A stretch of DNA of 64,000 bases from the NCBI GenBank assembly GCA_963766365.1, contig CAVXZK010000018.1, positions 54,070 to 118,069 of the forward strand. Direction: 5' to 3'. The DNA is from JALORV01 sp963766365 (lineage in GTDB: Bacteria > Pseudomonadota > Gammaproteobacteria > Burkholderiales > Burkholderiaceae_F). Positions 47,482-56,957 of this stretch are shown in pieces; the stretch's first letter is position 1, and each line of letters starts with the position of its first letter. The position numbers and the translations under genes are program-made. The notes under the pieces were generated by a model. That model saw nothing but the letters and a program-made list of their open reading frames with translations, made no database searches and was not told where the DNA came from.

Positions 47482-47530
47482 GACCAATAAAGCTTGACAT
47501 CACCCATTAATTGGTCGTATTGTCCCAATT
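47482..47530 (+). promoter_or_regulatory. Promoter and operator repeats of the DUF6502 operon (possibly leaderless)
   Basis: TTGACA at 47494-47499 and TATTGT at 47518-47523 with an 18-bp spacer form a good sigma-70-type promoter. The ATG at 47531 is only 8 bp after the -10 box, so the transcript would start at or next to the start codon. AATTGG at 47509-47514 and CCAATT at 47525-47530 form a perfect inverted repeat across the -10 box; GACCAAT at 47482-47488 and ATTGGTC at 47510-47516 form another pair. The repeats look like a repressor site. Confidence 0.55.
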
Positions 47531-48367
47531 ATGGACACACGAGCCCTCGCGGCCGAAACCGCCCTCGAGTCACCCCTGTACCGGGTTCTCAAGGCGCTCG
47601 CGCGCATTGCGCTCCGCCATGGCATGGGCGTGCCCGCGTTCGTGGAACTCGCGAAGCGTGCGTTCGTCGACGTCGCCCACAACGATTTCTCTCTCCCGGG
47701 CCGCAAGCCCAGCGACTCCCGGGTCTCGGTCCTGACCGGGCTGACTCGCAAGGAAGTCCACCGGCTGCTTTCGGAGCCTGAAGGCGCGGCCGCAGACGAC
47801 GCCGGGCAGCACAACCGCGCCGCGCGGGTCGTCGCGGGTTGGGTACGGGACGCGCAGTTCCAAGACGACGCTGGCAGCCCGCGACCGCTGCCGTTTGACG
47901 AGGGCGAAGCCTCGTTTTCCAGGCTCGTACGGCGCTTCAGCGGCGATGTGCCGCCTCGCGCGGTACTGGACGAACTGGTGCGCGTCGGCGTCGTCGAGCG
48001 CGAGGAGTCCGGACTGATACGCCTGCTGTCGCGTGTCTACATCCCGCGCGTCGGCGATCGCGAGAAGCTGCGCATGCTGGGCACCGACGTCGGCGACCTG
48101 ATCTCGACCATTGACAATAACCTCCAGACGAACGGTCACGTTGCGAGGTTTCAGCGCAAGGTGATGTACGACAATCTGCCGCGTGAAGCGGTGGAGGAAT
48201 TTCGTGCACTCAGCGCGGAAGACGCGCAGGCACTGATCGAGCGGATGGATGAGTGGCTGTCCGTGCGCGATCGTGACGTGAATCCCCGAGCCCGAGGCAA
48301 CGGCCGAGTCCGCGCCGGCCTCGGCATCTATTACTTCGAGGAAGACCTCGATGGAACCAAGGAGTGA
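47531..48367 (+). CDS. DUF6502 family protein
   Basis: 278 aa. LYRVLKALARIALRHGMGVPAFVELAKRAFVDVAHNDF followed by RVSVLTGLTRKEVHRLL is the DUF6502 pattern, which looks like a winged-helix DNA-binding segment. The middle (ILDELVRVGVVE-like VLDELVRVGVVEREESGLIRLL) suggests a second helical repeat. Soluble, function unestablished; a regulatory role is inferred. It is encoded 4 bp upstream of a DUF5666 lipoprotein, a common pairing in betaproteobacteria, and might control it and itself through the palindromes at the promoter. Confidence 0.85.
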   Translation: MDTRALAAETALESPLYRVLKALARIALRHGMGVPAFVELAKRAFVDVAHNDFSLPGRKPSDSRVSVLTGLTRKEVHRLLSEPEGAAADDAGQHNRAARVVAGWVRDAQFQDDAGSPRPLPFDEGEASFSRLVRRFSGDVPPRAVLDELVRVGVVEREESGLIRLLSRVYIPRVGDREKLRMLGTDVGDLISTIDNNLQTNGHVARFQRKVMYDNLPREAVEEFRALSAEDAQALIERMDEWLSVRDRDVNPRARGNGRVRAGLGIYYFEEDLDGTKE

Positions 48368-48371
48368 TGTA

Positions 48372-49934
48372 ATGAACCACAGACTCGCACGCAGCGGCCG
48401 CTTTGCGATGGCAGCGGTGTTCACACTGGTGCTCGCCGCCTGCGGAGGGGGGGGCTCGACGTCAGCTCCGGCCGGGTCAGCACCGGCGCCAGGCGGCACG
48501 ACACCGCCGTCCACGGGAGGTTCTGGTGGGTCCACGCCACCCGGGAGCGGGGTCACTCCGCCGCCGACCACGGGTGGCGGTACCAGCGGCACCGGCGCGC
48601 CGATCGTCTCGGGCGGCGCCATGGTCAAGGGCAGCGTCATCGTCAACGGCCTCCGCTTCGACGACACCGCGGCCGTCATCGGCGATGACCGCACCCGCAC
48701 TGCCGCGCAGCTGGCCAACGGCATGGTCGTCAGGGTCCGCGGCCGCAGCGACGACAACGTCAACGGCGTGGCCGAGCGCGTCGAGGTCGAAAACGAGATT
48801 CGCGCGACGATCCAGTTGACGCCATCAACGGTGAACAACACGCAGTCTTTCGTCGCCGGCGGCGTCACCGTCATCGTCGACAGCCAGACCGTGTATGCGA
48901 ACGTCTCCGGCTTTGCCGGCCTGGCGCAGGGGACGCGGGTGGAAGTGCATGGCCTGCGCGACGCCAACGGCAACCTGCGGGCGACGCGCGTTGAAGCGGT
49001 CGGCGCGGCCGACGGCGTCGACGAGCTGCGCGGAGCGGTGTCCGGCCTGAATGCGGCCGCGAGCCAGTTCACGCTCAACGGCAGCATCACGGTCAGCTAC
49101 GCGGGGGCGACCTTCAGCCCGGCAGGAACGACCGCTGCAGCGCTAACCAACGGGCTCGTGGTCGAGGTGCGGGGTGCGCTCGCCGGCAACGTCTTCACAG
49201 CGACACAGGTCGACGTCGAGGACCTCGAGGACTCGGCACTCGGCGCGAAGGAAAACGAGAAGACCGAGTACGAAGGTTTCGTCACCGACTACACCGGATC
49301 GACCACGTTCAAGATCGCCGGTCGTGCGGTGCAGATCGGCGCGTCAACGCGCTTCGTCGGCGGCACGGTGGCCGACCTCGCCAACAACGTCAAGGTCGAA
49401 GCCGAAGGCGTGACTGTCGGTGGCGTCCTCGTCGCGTCGAAGATCGAGTTCAAGCAGACGCGCGTGCTGCTGCACGGACTGGCAAGCGCTGTCAGCACGG
49501 GAGCTGGCACCGTCACGGTGCTCGGCCAGATCGTCACGGTAAATGCCCAGACCCGGCTCGACACACGGGGCACGAGCGGCAGTTCGCTCGGTGACCTGGT
49601 CGCCGGCACCGACTGCGTCGAAGTCCGCGCCTACCTTGATGGCACCACGCTGACGGCTGAAGAAGTCAAGGAACCCAGCAGCTGCAGCAGGGAACTGGTG
49701 CAGGCCCGCGTCGTCGCGGAGAACGAGACCACGTTCACGCTGACGTTCCTGAACAATCTAAGCGCCTCGCTGGGCGGTGCCGGCACGCAGTTCCGCAATA
49801 CCGCGGGGCAATCGATCAGCCGCGCCGAGTTCTTCGCGGCTGTCGTCCCGGCGAGCGGTTCCAACGTCGGCACGCTGGTGAAGGTGAAGGGCACGACATT
49901 GAGCAGCGTCGAGGAAGCGGAGCTGCAGAACTGA
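48372..49934 (+). CDS. DUF5666-repeat lipoprotein
   Basis: 520 aa from the ATG at 48372. The lipobox is VLAACGGGG (lipidated Cys about residue 24), followed by a long Gly/Ser/Thr/Pro-rich linker. Repeated beta domains of DUF5666 type follow: VKGSVIVNGLRFD...LANGMVVRVRG, ELRGAVSGLNAAASQFTLNG...LTNGLVVEVRG, and a third GFVTDYTGSTTFKIAG...LANNVKVEAEG. It is presumably displayed at the outer membrane; no function is known. Co-transcribed with DUF6502, with a strong terminator about 220 bp downstream. Confidence 0.88.
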   Translation: MNHRLARSGRFAMAAVFTLVLAACGGGGSTSAPAGSAPAPGGTTPPSTGGSGGSTPPGSGVTPPPTTGGGTSGTGAPIVSGGAMVKGSVIVNGLRFDDTAAVIGDDRTRTAAQLANGMVVRVRGRSDDNVNGVAERVEVENEIRATIQLTPSTVNNTQSFVAGGVTVIVDSQTVYANVSGFAGLAQGTRVEVHGLRDANGNLRATRVEAVGAADGVDELRGAVSGLNAAASQFTLNGSITVSYAGATFSPAGTTAAALTNGLVVEVRGALAGNVFTATQVDVEDLEDSALGAKENEKTEYEGFVTDYTGSTTFKIAGRAVQIGASTRFVGGTVADLANNVKVEAEGVTVGGVLVASKIEFKQTRVLLHGLASAVSTGAGTVTVLGQIVTVNAQTRLDTRGTSGSSLGDLVAGTDCVEVRAYLDGTTLTAEEVKEPSSCSRELVQARVVAENETTFTLTFLNNLSASLGGAGTQFRNTAGQSISRAEFFAAVVPASGSNVGTLVKVKGTTLSSVEEAELQN

Positions 49935-50155
49935 ACGGCTCAGATCTCACGAGTCCAAAGCTTTGAAGAGCGACGCGATGGGGCGGTCATGCGGCTTCTC
50001 TCCGGAACCCGGGTCGCCCGACGTCTTGGAAGAACGCTTTGCCAATACCGGTTGCGCGGTAGCGGCATCGGGAAGCATCACAGGCGGGGGCCTGTTGACC
50101 TCTGAAGAGGCCTTGTCGGAAGACTAGCCGTCCCTCACGGTGATCACGGCCTCTT
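49935..50155. other. Gap between the DUF5666 gene and its terminator
   Basis: 221 bp with no convincing gene. The proper terminator lies at the far end, so this would be a long 3' untranslated region. Confidence 0.4.
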
Positions 50156-50199
50156 CGGCCGCCGCGCACACTCCTCCCGCGCGGCGGCCGATTTTTTTT
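50156..50199 (+). terminator. Strong Rho-independent terminator
   Basis: A 12-bp GC-rich stem (CGGCCGCCGCGC with GCGCGGCGGCCG) is followed by an A and eight T residues at 50192-50199. It faces the plus strand and would end the DUF6502-DUF5666 transcript. Confidence 0.85.
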
Positions 50200-50233
50200 G
50201 GGGATGCACGCGCGGCGGCGACGCTCACAAAGA

Positions 50234-50259
50234 ACAAACGCGGCTTGCGCCGCGTTTGT
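50234..50259 (-). terminator. Terminator hairpin of the large exported-protein gene
   Basis: ACAAACGCGGC, loop TTGC, GCCGCGTTTGT: a perfect 11-bp stem located 21 bp after the minus-strand stop at 50280. On the minus strand it is followed by TTCTTTG, a moderate T-tract. Confidence 0.65.
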
Positions 50260-50279
50260 CCACGCCGACCTGAGGCCTA

Positions 50280-52523
50280 CTAGCGCAGGGTGACCGTTAC
50301 GTTGTTCTGCACGGTCCCAAGCGAGCTGCGAACGCTGATCGGCGTGCGGCAGGACGGCCCACCGGACAGCTGGAACTGGAACGCCCCGGTCGCATCGACC
50401 GGCGCCGTGCCCAGGATGTCCGAAGGTTGCGGCAGCGAGGGTGCAGTCGCCGTCAGGTACAGGGTCACGGACGACGAGTTCGTCGACGTCGTGCCCCGCA
50501 CATCCCACTTCGAGCTGCTCTGGCAGCGTGCACGCGTCACGGTAATCGACTCCGGCGCGACGACGCTGATGCTCACCGTGGCAGGCGCTGATGTGTTGGC
50601 GGGGGTACCGGCGTTCTGGACCGTGTACTGGAAAGAATCCGAGCCGGCTTGCGATCCTGCCGTATAGGTGACAGCGCCCGTAGTGGGGTTCACGGCTACG
50701 GTGCCACGCGTGGGAGGCGTCGTGACAGCCACCGAAGCCGGGTCCAGTGTGCCGCCGTTACCGCTGTCGTTGGCGAGGACGTCGATCACGACCAACTGTC
50801 CCTGCACGACGGAAATGGAACCCGTAGCAGGGTCATTGTTCGCAATCGGCACCGCTCCGCCGGCTCCGGGGGTGACCGTGATCGTGACCGTCGCCGGGTT
50901 CGACCGACCGGCAGAATTCGCGACCGTGTAGCGGAAGGTTCCGGTGCCAGTCGTGGCGTTCGGCGTGAAAGTGACCGTGCCGTCGCTATTGGCCAACAAC
51001 TGCCCGAACGTGGAGGGTGTCAGCTCCGGCGCGACGAGGCTGACGGCTCCCGGATTGAACCGCGGAGCAGAGCCAGAAACGTCGTTGTTCAGAACGGCGA
51101 TGATGACCGGAGCGCCCGAGGCGGTCGTGCTCGCGGCGTCATCGAGAGCCAGGGGCACCCCGGCGGGGAAAGCGGGGACTTCGGGCACGGCCGTTAGGCG
51201 CCGGTCCTGGCCGCCCGCGCTCGAGACCACGCCGACGTCCGTCGGTGCAACCAAGACGTTCTGGACCGTGAACTCCGCTGAAGCCGGGTCGGTGTTGGTG
51301 GCTGGGGACGGGCGCACGACTGTTGCGCCGGGGAAACCTTCCAAGGCCAGGATCGGCGCGCTTTCATCGCCGCTGCCCTTGTCGCTCGACGTCGCGACCA
51401 CAACCAGCTCTTGGCTCGAGGGATCGTAGGTTGCCGACAGGATCCGCACTTCGTCGACGATGTGGCGGGTCGTCGTCGACGGCGGCGTGTCGGAGGAATT
51501 GATGACGGTAAGCAGGCTGGGCAGCGGCGTCGCAATCGGCATTAGGGCCTGGCCGTAGTAGCGCCCGAGAACGTCCGGGCCACGCAGAAGCACCGGCGGC
51601 AGCCCGGGTGCGCCGGCTGAAAGCAAAGGCGTTGTGCCGGCCACGACCGAGGCGACGACATTGACGCGTGTCGAGTTTGCAGCGTCGCGCGCGTAGGTTG
51701 CGCGCTCGATCGCCAGCGGACTGCCGATCGGCTGCGCCACGCTGTCATGCACGCGTCCTGTCAGGGTGAAGCGGTCTGCCCTGAGACAGCTCTCGATGTC
51801 CGGAGCGTTGAATGGTCCGCAGATCTCGAAGTAGTTCGTCCCAAACGGGCTGCCGGTCACAAGCTCTTCGGTGACGCCATCGGACAGGAACTGCGCGCCA
51901 TTGATCGTGACGAAACGCGCTGCCGGTTCGACGACGTCCCGCGTCAGGAAGGGTCCGACGCGGCTGCTGAGGGCCTGGGTGAAGGCTCCCGGTGCAATGC
52001 CGACGTCTTCAGTGAAGACGATGTCGCGGTTGCCCGCGCCAACCGTGGTCACTTCAAAGGTCTCGGTCCCGTAAGGATGGATCACGCGATACGTGCCCGG
52101 ACGCGGCACGCCGGCCGTCACGCGGATGCGCGTGAACACCATCTGGTCGCCCGCCGCAGGCGCGCCGTTGGCAAACGCCGCTTCGAGCGCCAGCACCAGC
52201 ACCGCGCGCTTTCCGGTGGCGGCATCGGTCACGAGCGGCGCTGAAACCGCTCGAAAGTAGAACGCCTCGTCCGGGAAATTCGAGGGGAAGACGTAAGGAG
52301 GATTGGGCGGCCCCAGGAGACAAGCGGTCTGCTGCAGCGCGCCCGCATCGCTCGCATTGGGCATGCAGAGGTCGAGCACAAGGCCAGTCAGATCCTGGTA
52401 CCACTTCGGAAAACCATTTCCCGGCGGGGCAGGAACGTCGTTCGGGCCGACACGTGCCAGATCGGCCGATGCGGTGGAAGCGAGCGCAAGAAGACTCGCC
52501 GCAAGCAGGGCATGCAGCTTCAT
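50280..52523 (-). CDS. Large exported protein with Ig-like/cadherin-like repeats
   Basis: 747 aa with a signal peptide (MKLHALLAASLLALASTASA). The N-terminal ~430 residues are unrecognised and contain several Cys. From about 455 come two Big_9/VCBS-type repeats: NNDVSGSAPRFNPGAVSLVAPELTPSTFGQLLANSDGTVTFTPN...FRYTVANSAG, and LANDSGNGGTLDPASVAVTTPPTRGTVAVNPTTGAVTYTAG...FQYTVQNAG. A C-terminal ~100-residue beta domain follows with two Cys. No anchor motif is visible. Probably a periplasmic or secreted structural/adhesive protein. Confidence 0.8.
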   Translation of the reverse strand: MKLHALLAASLLALASTASADLARVGPNDVPAPPGNGFPKWYQDLTGLVLDLCMPNASDAGALQQTACLLGPPNPPYVFPSNFPDEAFYFRAVSAPLVTDAATGKRAVLVLALEAAFANGAPAAGDQMVFTRIRVTAGVPRPGTYRVIHPYGTETFEVTTVGAGNRDIVFTEDVGIAPGAFTQALSSRVGPFLTRDVVEPAARFVTINGAQFLSDGVTEELVTGSPFGTNYFEICGPFNAPDIESCLRADRFTLTGRVHDSVAQPIGSPLAIERATYARDAANSTRVNVVASVVAGTTPLLSAGAPGLPPVLLRGPDVLGRYYGQALMPIATPLPSLLTVINSSDTPPSTTTRHIVDEVRILSATYDPSSQELVVVATSSDKGSGDESAPILALEGFPGATVVRPSPATNTDPASAEFTVQNVLVAPTDVGVVSSAGGQDRRLTAVPEVPAFPAGVPLALDDAASTTASGAPVIIAVLNNDVSGSAPRFNPGAVSLVAPELTPSTFGQLLANSDGTVTFTPNATTGTGTFRYTVANSAGRSNPATVTITVTPGAGGAVPIANNDPATGSISVVQGQLVVIDVLANDSGNGGTLDPASVAVTTPPTRGTVAVNPTTGAVTYTAGSQAGSDSFQYTVQNAGTPANTSAPATVSISVVAPESITVTRARCQSSSKWDVRGTTSTNSSSVTLYLTATAPSLPQPSDILGTAPVDATGAFQFQLSGGPSCRTPISVRSSLGTVQNNVTVTLR

Positions 52524-52792
52524 GAAAAAACTCCTCCCCGTACTCTCGTACGCAGTCCAGCGGTTGCAGCAGCGATCGCCGCGCCAGCAAAGCCCGCTTC
52601 CGCCCCTTGCTCTCGTGCTGACCTGGGGTGGTTCGCGCGCTTTGCTCCCTCAAGACGCAAACGCGGTACTGCTGCAGTGGATGGTAGTCATTCGACAATC
52701 CCTTCGATAGGCGGTGCGACCACATGCCGCAGCGGCCGCCGCGACTGGCAGGACAGGAAGAATGCAGCTACACCACGGGCGGCCGTCAGCGC

Positions 52793-53419
52793 TCAGCGCA
52801 ACCGCGCGAGCGCGTCGTAACGGCCGAGGACACGCGTCACGTACTGCTGCGTCTCCGGATAGGGAGGAATCGCGCGGCCGTGGCGCATGACCGCGTCTTC
52901 GCCCGCGTTGTACGCCGCCAGTGCGAGTTGAACGTCGTTGCCGAAGAGCCGCAAGAGCTCATTCAGGTAGCGCGCGCCGCCGCGCACGTTCTGCTCGGGA
53001 TCGAACGGGTCGCGCACGCCGAGGCGACGTGCCGTCGCCGGCATCAACTGCATCAGCCCCTGTGCACCCTTCGGTGACACAGCCTTGGAGCGGAACCCCG
53101 ACTCGGCGGAGATGACGGCGAGCAGCAGCGCCGGCTCGAGGCCATAGGAGGGTGCGACGGCGTCAACGAGGCGTGCCACGTCAGGCGGCGCCATGCGGGA
53201 GTTCGCAGCGCCACGCCCTGCGATGACGTCGTCGTCATGACCCAGCAGCGCGACGACGAACAACGCCGTGCGCCCTGACTGCGGCAGGTTGGTCAGCGTG
53301 ACCGCGCCGTCGCCCTCGCCGTAGGCGAAGACGGTGTTTCGGTCGCGCGCGAACGTTCCGCTGCCGAAAGCGGCGAGCGCGAGCGCAGCGACACCGGCCA
53401 GTCGGGGCAGTGTTGCCAT
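52793..53419 (-). CDS. Lytic transglycosylase (SLT domain)
   Basis: 208 aa from the ATG at 53419; a longer frame is less plausible. The signal peptide is short (MATLPRLAGVAALALAAFGSG). The SLT catalytic Glu is in LLLAVISAESGFRSKAVSPKGAQGLMQLMPATARRLGV; the downstream NVRGGARYLNELLRLFG and ALAAYNAGEDAV complete the family signature. It cleaves peptidoglycan to 1,6-anhydromuropeptides. Its position next to, and divergent from, a secretion-machine operon suggests it could open the wall for that apparatus, which is inference. Confidence 0.88.
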   Translation of the reverse strand: MATLPRLAGVAALALAAFGSGTFARDRNTVFAYGEGDGAVTLTNLPQSGRTALFVVALLGHDDDVIAGRGAANSRMAPPDVARLVDAVAPSYGLEPALLLAVISAESGFRSKAVSPKGAQGLMQLMPATARRLGVRDPFDPEQNVRGGARYLNELLRLFGNDVQLALAAYNAGEDAVMRHGRAIPPYPETQQYVTRVLGRYDALARLR

Positions 53420-53628
53420 GCCGCCTTTATAGCAGCGGGAAGTCCCGCACCTCGGCGACAAATTGTCGCGGTGCGCCACGCACGACCCGGGTGCGGGTGC
53501 GACAACGCGCCGCAGCAGACTTGGCACTGGCTTAAATAAACTGCTCAGGCCCGATCGCGCGTGACAGCAATACGAAGCCATATCTTGAATCGCTCGGGCT
53601 GCGCGGGGGCGTTTTTCCTGCTGAGGGC

Positions 53629-54069
53629 ATGATGGCGGTACAGCGGTTAGGGAGGAGTTCGGCGCGACGGGCGGACGGCTTCACGTTGCTGGAGTTGCTG
53701 GTGGTCATGGTCATCATTGGCCTGCTTGCCGGCTACGTGGCCCCCCGGTACTTCGGGCAAGTGGGCAAGTCCGAGGTCAAGGTAGCGCGGGCGCAGCTCG
53801 ATGCGCTCGAGAAGGCCCTCGACCAGTACCGGCTCGATGTCGGCCGCTATCCGTCCACGGAGCAGGGGCTGAAGGCGTTGGTCACGAAGCCATCCAGCGA
53901 GAGCCGCTGGAGCGGCCCCTATCTAAAAAAGTCCGTGCCGCCTGATCCTTGGGGCCGTGCCTATCTGTACAAGGCACCGGGAGAACACGGTGACTTCGAT
54001 CTCGTCTCGTTCGGCAAGGATGGCCAGCCCGGCGGCACGGGTGAAGCGGAAGACATCAAGAGCTGGTGA
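53629..54069 (+). CDS. gspG: Type II secretion major pseudopilin GspG
   Basis: 146 aa. The prepilin peptidase site is ADGFTLLELLVVMVIIGLLAGYVAPRYF (G before F, Glu+5), followed by GspG core KVARAQLDALEKALDQYRLDVGRYPSTEQGLKALV and the calcium-loop/C-terminal signature DPWGRAYLYKAPGEHGDFDLVSFGKDG. It forms the pseudopilus shaft. First gene of an operon that extends to about 63.0 kb; gspF starts 3 bp downstream. Confidence 0.93.
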   Translation: MMAVQRLGRSSARRADGFTLLELLVVMVIIGLLAGYVAPRYFGQVGKSEVKVARAQLDALEKALDQYRLDVGRYPSTEQGLKALVTKPSSESRWSGPYLKKSVPPDPWGRAYLYKAPGEHGDFDLVSFGKDGQPGGTGEAEDIKSW

Positions 54070-54072
54070 ACG

Positions 54073-55260
54073 ATGCGGTTCCGTGTACTCGCCACTGCCG
54101 ACGGCCAGCGCATCATCGATCTGCCGATCGAGGCCGACAACGCGAACGCCGCCGAACGCTCGGCGCGTCGGCAGGGTTATGCCGTCATCGAGGTCCGGGG
54201 TGCGCTGCCCGCGTTCAGGTGGACGACCCGCGAGCAGCGCTTTCCACTCGTGCTGTTCAGCCACGAACTCCGCTCACTGCTCGAGGCCGGCCTGACGCTG
54301 CCGGAGGCCATGCAGTCGCTGGTCGAAAAGGAGCAGAGGCCCGGGGTGCGGCGCGTGATCGAAGGTGTCCACAACGCCCTGCTCGAAGGCTCGAGTTTTT
54401 CGGCAGCGCTGGCGATTCAGGAGTCCGCGTTTCCCGTGCTCTACGTCGCATCGATCCGGGCCAGCGAGAAGACGGGAGACCTGCCGGAAGCGCTGGGACG
54501 CTACCTCGCCTACGAACAGCAGACGGACGCCGTCCGCAAGAAGGTGATCGGCGCGTCCGTTTACCCGACGATCCTGGTGGCCGTCGGACTGCTGGTGGCC
54601 CTGTTCCTGCTCGTCTATGTGGTACCGCGCTTTGCCGCGGTCTACGACGACACGGGGCGCGAGTTGCCGTGGATGTCGTCGCTGATGCTGAGCTGGGGCC
54701 GGTTCCTCCACGACCACGCGTTGCTACTGCTCGCGGCGGTGGTCGCGCTGGTGGGAGGCAGCATCTATGCGCTCTCGCAGTCCGCGCTGAGGCAGGCGAT
54801 CGAGCGCACGCTGCTGCGCATTCCTCGACTCGGGGAGCGGATGCGCATCTACCAGCTGTCGCGCCTGTATCGCACGCTCGCGATGCTGCTGCGCGGTGGA
54901 ATGCCCGCGGTGGTGGCGATGCGCAACGCCGGCGAACTGCTGCGACCGGAGCTGCGCCAGCAACTGGCGCTGGCCCGGCGCGACGTCGAGCAGGGCCAGG
55001 CGATGGCTGATGCGCTGGCTCAGCACGGGCTGACGACTCCGGTCGCCGGAAGAATGCTTCGCGTCGGACAGCGGACCGGCCGCATGAGCGAGCTGATGGA
55101 GCGCATCGCGGCGTACTACGAGGACGACATGGCGCGCTCGATCGAGTGGTTCACGCGTCTGTTCGAGCCGCTGCTGATGCTGCTCATTGGCGCGCTGATC
55201 GGCGGCATCGTGCTGCTGATGTACCTGCCGATCTTTGATCTCGCGGGGACCGTCGGATGA
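54073..55260 (+). CDS. gspF: Type II secretion/type IV pilus inner-membrane platform protein GspF
   Basis: 395 aa with two T2SF domains (about 65-190 and 265-390), each with the LLEAGLTLPEAMQSL / LLRGGMPAVVAMRNA type start. Three membrane helices are visible (VYPTILVAVGLLVALFLLVYVVP, HALLLLAAVVALVGGSIYAL, LLMLLIGALIGGIVLLMYLPIFDL). It links the GspE ATPase to pseudopilus assembly. ATGA overlap with gspE. Confidence 0.93.
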   Translation: MRFRVLATADGQRIIDLPIEADNANAAERSARRQGYAVIEVRGALPAFRWTTREQRFPLVLFSHELRSLLEAGLTLPEAMQSLVEKEQRPGVRRVIEGVHNALLEGSSFSAALAIQESAFPVLYVASIRASEKTGDLPEALGRYLAYEQQTDAVRKKVIGASVYPTILVAVGLLVALFLLVYVVPRFAAVYDDTGRELPWMSSLMLSWGRFLHDHALLLLAAVVALVGGSIYALSQSALRQAIERTLLRIPRLGERMRIYQLSRLYRTLAMLLRGGMPAVVAMRNAGELLRPELRQQLALARRDVEQGQAMADALAQHGLTTPVAGRMLRVGQRTGRMSELMERIAAYYEDDMARSIEWFTRLFEPLLMLLIGALIGGIVLLMYLPIFDLAGTVG

Positions 55261-56957
55261 GTGCCGCCGTTCTCGCGTTCGGTCTGCGCCGGGAGCGTTT
55301 CTCGCCCCAGGCGATGCGCGACGCGCGCGTGCAGGCGGAGTCCACGTCGAGCCGCGCCGTCGTCGTGCTGGAGGAGGCGAGCGGCCTGTCGCCGGCAGAG
55401 TTCGTCGGCCGGCTTGCCTCGACGCTCGGGTACGCCGCGTTGTCGCATGCGGAGCTGACCGAGGCACGGCCAGCCTTCGACGTGCTGCCGTTCACCGAGG
55501 CGTCGCGCAAGGAGTGCGTTGCCCTGCGGAGCGACGGCTCGCCGCTGCTGCTGGCGTTTGCTGACCCGTTCTGCCCGGAGCTGCAGGCGTGGGCGGACCA
55601 TCGCATCGCCGTGCCGTTCGAGTGGCGGCTGGTGCATCGCGACGAGCTGGCGGTGTACCTGCGACGCCATGAGGACAGCCTGCGGGCGCTGGACGGACTG
55701 CAACAGGATGTCGATGCCGGCGCGGCTGCCGACGAACTGGGCGACGACCTGTCGTTGCTGCGCATCAGCGAAGATGGCAGTCCGGTGGTGCGCATCGTCG
55801 ATTCGACGCTCTATGACGCACTCAAGGTCGGCGCGAGCGACATTCACCTCGAATCGCGGGCCCGCGACCTTGCGATCAAGTACCGCATCGACGGCGTGCT
55901 GAACGCCATCCGCGTGGTCCCGAGCCGCGAGCAGGCCGAGCAGGTGATCTCGCGCGTCAAGGTCATGGCGGAGCTCGACATCTCCGAGACGCGCGTCCCG
56001 CAGGACGGTCGCTTCAAGGTGCGCTCGCGCGGGCGCGAGATCGACGTGCGGGTTTCCGTTATTCCGAGCATCTTCGGCGAGGACGCCGTACTGCGGATCC
56101 TCGACAAGCAGGCGCTGGCCGACCAGATCCAGGGACTCAACCTGCCGCAGCTGGGCTTCGACACCGACACCATCGCTTCGATCCGCCGGCTGTCGCGCGA
56201 GCCGTACGGCATGCTGCTCGTGACGGGGCCGACCGGGAGCGGCAAGACCACGACGCTGTACGCCGCGATCAGCGAGATCAACCGTGGCGACGACAAGATC
56301 GTCACGATCGAGGACCCGGTCGAGTACCAGCTGCCGGGCGTGCTGCAGATTCCGGTCAACGAGAAGAAGGGGCTCACGTTCGCGCGCGGCCTGCGATCGA
56401 TCCTGCGGCACGACCCGGACCGCATCATGGTGGGCGAGATCCGCGATGCCGAAACGGCGCAGATCGCGGTGCAGGCGGCACTGACCGGGCACCTGGTATT
56501 CACGACGGTGCACGCCAACAATGTCTTCGACGTGATCGGACGCTTCCTGCACATGGGGGTGGACCCGTACAACCTGGTGTCTGCCCTGAAGGGAGTGGTG
56601 GCGCAACGCCTGTTGCGGCTCAACTGCCCCGACTGCGCCGAACCCAGCGCGCCGACGCCGGAGCTGCTCACGGACTCGGGGATTCCGCTGCAGGCCAGTG
56701 CCGGATTCCGCTTCATGAAGGGCGCCGGGTGTGGCAGCTGTCGCGGCACGGGCTATCGTGGCCGGCGCGCCGTCGGCGAGGTGCTGCGCCTCAACGAGGA
56801 ACTCGCTGACCTGATCGCCTCGCGTGCGACCGGCCCGGCGATCCGCGCCGCGGCCGTACGCGCGGGACTGTGCACGATGCGCGAAGCGTCGTTGCGGCTG
56901 GTGCGCGAAGGGCTGACGACGCTCGAGGAGATCAATCGTGTTACCGCGGTTGAGTGA
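55257..56957 (+). CDS. gspE: Type II secretion/type IV pilus assembly ATPase GspE
   Basis: 566 aa. The N-terminal ~130 residues form the MshEN/T2SSE_N-like domain. Walker A is GPTGSGKTTTLYAA (about 323-336), Asp box IVTIEDPVEYQL, Walker B DRIMVGEIRDAETAQIA, His box TGHLVFTTVHAN. A zinc-binding tetracysteine motif follows (CPDC at about 457 and CGSC in GAGCGSCRGTGYRGR). It powers pseudopilus extension. The next gene starts 20 bp before its stop. Confidence 0.93.
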   Translation: MSAAVLAFGLRRERFSPQAMRDARVQAESTSSRAVVVLEEASGLSPAEFVGRLASTLGYAALSHAELTEARPAFDVLPFTEASRKECVALRSDGSPLLLAFADPFCPELQAWADHRIAVPFEWRLVHRDELAVYLRRHEDSLRALDGLQQDVDAGAAADELGDDLSLLRISEDGSPVVRIVDSTLYDALKVGASDIHLESRARDLAIKYRIDGVLNAIRVVPSREQAEQVISRVKVMAELDISETRVPQDGRFKVRSRGREIDVRVSVIPSIFGEDAVLRILDKQALADQIQGLNLPQLGFDTDTIASIRRLSREPYGMLLVTGPTGSGKTTTLYAAISEINRGDDKIVTIEDPVEYQLPGVLQIPVNEKKGLTFARGLRSILRHDPDRIMVGEIRDAETAQIAVQAALTGHLVFTTVHANNVFDVIGRFLHMGVDPYNLVSALKGVVAQRLLRLNCPDCAEPSAPTPELLTDSGIPLQASAGFRFMKGAGCGSCRGTGYRGRRAVGEVLRLNEELADLIASRATGPAIRAAAVRAGLCTMREASLRLVREGLTTLEEINRVTAVE

